A DNA stretch of 7,924 nucleotides, from positions 1-7,924 of the forward strand of contig CAMAWS010000133.1 of assembly GCA_945861845.1 (NCBI GenBank). Direction: 5' to 3'. The stretch is from Candidatus Sulfopaludibacter sp. SbA3. Lineage in GTDB: Bacteria; Acidobacteriota; Terriglobia; 20CM-2-55-15. The notes below the pieces were generated by a model that searched no databases, was not told the DNA's origin, and worked only from the letters and a program-made list of their open reading frames with translations. The translations under genes and the position numbers were made by a program. This document shows positions 6,482-7,924 of this stretch, in pieces (the first letter of the stretch is position 1; each line of letters starts with the position of its first letter).

Positions 6482-6506
6482 CAGTTTTTCAACGTCCTTT
6501 AATACT
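6478..6506 (+). promoter_or_regulatory. Sigma-70-type promoter for the DUF6152/secreted-protein pair
   Basis: A consensus TTGACA (6478-6483) overlaps the TGA stop of the PepSY gene. It is followed after exactly 17 nt by AATACT (6501-6506), a four-of-six match to TATAAT. Transcription would start near 6513, just ahead of the strong GGAGGT ribosome-binding site (6519-6524) of the next gene. The A/T-rich character of this 49-nt gap, against the GC-rich surroundings, supports the call. Confidence 0.55.
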
Positions 6507-6530
6507 CATTGAAAATTTGGAGGTGTTTGT

Positions 6531-6920
6531 ATGCGGTATACATTTGCTTTGATAGCTGTAGTGATCGTCATCATTTCTGCAGTCCCTGCGATGGCGCACC
6601 ATTCTTTTTCGGCAGAGTTCGACGCAACCAAACCACTAAAGATGTCCGGTGTCGTGACAAAGGTCGAGTGGATGAACCCTCACGTCTATTTCTATATCGA
6701 CGTTAAGGACGAGGCTACGGGGAAGGTCAACAACTGGGCTTTTGAAATGGGCAGCCCGAATGGCCTCACGGGTCAGGGATGGACGCGGAGTACGATGAAA
6801 GTCGGCATGGTTCTGGCCGTTGATGGAACCCGCGCAAAGGACGGGAGCTTCAAAGGGAACGCCAGAAACGTAACTCTGGACGGCAAGAAGCTCGGGGCAG
6901 CGTCGAGCCAGGTACAATAA
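6531..6920 (+). CDS. Exported DUF6152-type protein, function unknown
   Basis: A 129-aa exported protein. Residues 1-22 form a signal peptide with the cleavage motif AMA, which would leave a mature protein starting His23-His24-Ser-Phe. The mature part is short and beta-rich in appearance: MSGVVTKVEWMNPHVYFYIDV, then NNWAFEMGSPNGLTGQGWTRSTMKVGMVLAVDGTRAKDG. The pattern (GVVTKVxWxNPH, short strands, a GMVLAVDG turn and a GNARNVTL end) agrees with DUF6152 and suggests an OB-like small barrel; the fold is inference. The start ATG has an excellent GGAGGT site 6 nt upstream. No Cys is present, so there is no lipobox and no disulfide. It is followed after 30 nt by another exported protein, with which it is probably cotranscribed. 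No biochemical role is established that I know of; a copper or other metal site at the N-terminal histidine is a possibility only. Confidence 0.8.
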   Translation: MRYTFALIAVVIVIISAVPAMAHHSFSAEFDATKPLKMSGVVTKVEWMNPHVYFYIDVKDEATGKVNNWAFEMGSPNGLTGQGWTRSTMKVGMVLAVDGTRAKDGSFKGNARNVTLDGKKLGAASSQVQ

Positions 6921-6938
6921 GGCGCGCAGTAACGGCTG

Positions 6939-6944
6939 AGGAGG
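6939..6944 (+). promoter_or_regulatory. Ribosome-binding site supporting the GTG start of the last gene
   Basis: AGGAGG lies 6 nt before GTG at 6951. The next in-frame ATG (6984) lies inside the hydrophobic core of the signal peptide and would remove its basic MRNR head, so GTG is the better start. Confidence 0.75.
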
Positions 6945-6950
6945 ACTAAA

Positions 6951-7865
6951 GTGCGAAATCGTTTGTTTGCCGGCTTCATTATTATGACGGCGTTTGTCTT
7001 GGTGCTGTCATCGCTCGTGGCCCTGCTCGCGGCGCCTACATTGGCTGCGTCCCCGGCTCCCCTGGTGCAGGGTGCTCGGGGCGGCCAGGCTGCGCCTGCC
7101 CTGCCCACCCCGCGCTTGCCCGATGGGACAGTGAATCTGGGCCGTGTCCCGGGTGAGAAGGGAATGTGGAGCTTGCCGTACATCACCAACTTTGCCAACG
7201 TCGCGGTCGGACGTCCGGCTGCCAATCCCCAGCGTGGTGGCGGAGGTCCGCGAGGCGGCGCAGCTTCCGAGCCGTGGATTCCCTTCCAGAAATGGGCTGC
7301 CTCCCTCTACGACTACAACTCGAACAACGAATCGAAATACGATCCAGAGGGATATTGTCTCCCTCCAGGCGGCCCGCGGGCATTTGGGACTCCTTATCCC
7401 ATGGAGATCGTGCAGCAGCCCGAACACAAACGGATCTTCATCATTTTTGAAGGCGGCGCCCACATCTGGCGCGACATCCATATGGATGGACGCCCACATC
7501 CAACGGGCGATGAAATCAAGGGGCAAACGTGGAACGGCCATTCGGTGGGCCACTGGGATGGAGATACGCTGGTCGTAGATGTTGTCGGTTTCAACGAAGG
7601 AACCTGGGTCGACTATTTCGGCCATCCCCATACGGACCAGCTGCACGTCACCGAAAAGTTCTCCAGACCCAACAAGAATACGCTTCACTACGAAGCCACC
7701 ATCGACGATCCGGGCGCCTACACGAAACCATGGAGTGTCGCCTGGGATATTCCATGGAGGCCCGACGGCGAAATGCAGGAATACATCTGTCAGGAAAACA
7801 ATCAGTACTTGATAGACATGACAGATGACTTCGGACAGCCGCTGCTCACTCCAACCAAGAGGTAA
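6951..7865 (+). CDS. Secreted protein of unknown function (Acidobacteriota-type, partner of DUF6152 gene)
   Basis: A 304-aa exported protein. It has a basic head MRNR, a hydrophobic stretch to about residue 28 and a likely signal-peptidase site near LAA (31-33). A Pro/Gly/Ala-rich, probably flexible region runs to about residue 106, including a GGGGPRGG patch near 90. The compact part follows: KWAASLYDYNSNNESKYDPEG, CLPPGGPRAFGTPYPMEI, FIIFEGGAHIWRDIHMDGRPHP, GHSVGHWDGDTLVVDVVGFNEGTW and YFGHPHTDQLHVTEKF, ending in a beta-rich tail with PWRPDGEMQEYICQENN. Two cysteines, Cys136 and Cys280, could form one disulfide in the periplasm. It is rich in His, Trp and Asp in the GHSVGHWDGDTL region, which looks like a conserved core. 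I recognise the style as one repeated many times in Acidobacteriota genomes, often near DUF6152 genes, but know no named domain or activity. It shares the promoter near 6478. A palindromic element begins right after its stop. Confidence 0.75.
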   Translation: MRNRLFAGFIIMTAFVLVLSSLVALLAAPTLAASPAPLVQGARGGQAAPALPTPRLPDGTVNLGRVPGEKGMWSLPYITNFANVAVGRPAANPQRGGGGPRGGAASEPWIPFQKWAASLYDYNSNNESKYDPEGYCLPPGGPRAFGTPYPMEIVQQPEHKRIFIIFEGGAHIWRDIHMDGRPHPTGDEIKGQTWNGHSVGHWDGDTLVVDVVGFNEGTWVDYFGHPHTDQLHVTEKFSRPNKNTLHYEATIDDPGAYTKPWSVAWDIPWRPDGEMQEYICQENNQYLIDMTDDFGQPLLTPTKR

Positions 7866-7924
7866 AAAAGGGGTCCGGCCGGTCATTTCCTATTTTATGA
7901 ACTACAAGAAATTAGGAAATGACC
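7866..7924. repeat. Palindromic element cut by the window end
   Basis: Directly after the last stop comes an A-run and GGGGTCCGGCC, then a perfect 12-bp inverted repeat, GGTCATTTCCTA (7881-7892) and TAGGAAATGACC (7913-7924), around a 20-nt loop. The right arm reaches the last base. The unpaired left outer part (7867-7880) should find its complement just beyond the edge if the element is a full palindrome. It may serve as the terminator of the preceding operon, but its shape resembles the A-rich/GGGGTC-headed repeats found next to IS200-like or RAYT transposases. Confidence 0.65.

Noticed and set aside
7008..7886. Minus-strand open frame of 292 codons opposite the last gene
   Set aside because: It is an antisense shadow of a gene with a clear signal peptide and ribosome-binding site; its start lies in the terminal palindrome and its product is low-complexity and Arg/Ser-rich without family resemblance.

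Overview
The window looks like chromosomal DNA of a GC-rich soil-type bacterium, most likely an Acidobacteriota (Solibacter/Bryobacter-like or a related class). This is inferred from two things: GC-rich palindromic intergenic repeats built around GGGGCTAAAGCCCC-like and CCACGGGC/GCCCGTGG cores, and a secreted DUF6152-type protein paired with a 304-residue secreted protein of a kind I associate with Acidobacteriota. No rRNA or other taxonomic marker is present, so the phylum call is moderate. All supported genes lie on the + strand; the long minus-strand reading frames are shadows of them.

Left region (1-2290): the 3' part of a DASS/SLC13-like anion permease, cut by the window edge, is followed after 9 nt by an NAD(P)-dependent 6-phosphogluconate-dehydrogenase-like oxidoreductase with a DUF1932-type C-terminus. 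Close behind it is a small secreted single-domain cupin. The spacing suggests one transcript: uptake of an organic anion, a cytoplasmic dehydrogenase and a periplasmic cupin. The substrate cannot be read from the sequence.

Middle region (2291-4948): an OmpR-family response regulator and a membrane histidine kinase overlap by 4 nt (GTGA) and resemble the CusR/CusS heavy-metal family in architecture. The pair is bracketed by two unrelated-looking palindromic intergenic elements: an inverted repeat at about 2290-2398 and a mirror-symmetric array of six small hairpins at 4641-4830.

Right region (4949-7924): a PepSY-type membrane protein of the siderophore-reductase-like family, with histidines at or near its membrane segments, is followed by two exported proteins of unknown function. 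These are a DUF6152-type protein, whose mature form would begin His-His, and a 304-residue secreted protein. A TTGACA-type promoter overlaps the stop codon of the PepSY gene and probably drives the last two genes separately. The window ends inside a third palindromic element: a perfect 12-bp inverted repeat whose outer right arm appears to run off the edge.

There is no tRNA, rRNA, CRISPR array, recognisable insertion sequence or prophage gene. The least ordinary content is the set of palindromic repeats, the divergent cation/substrate-site motifs of the permease, and the exported DUF6152/304-residue pair next to a putative metal reductase.
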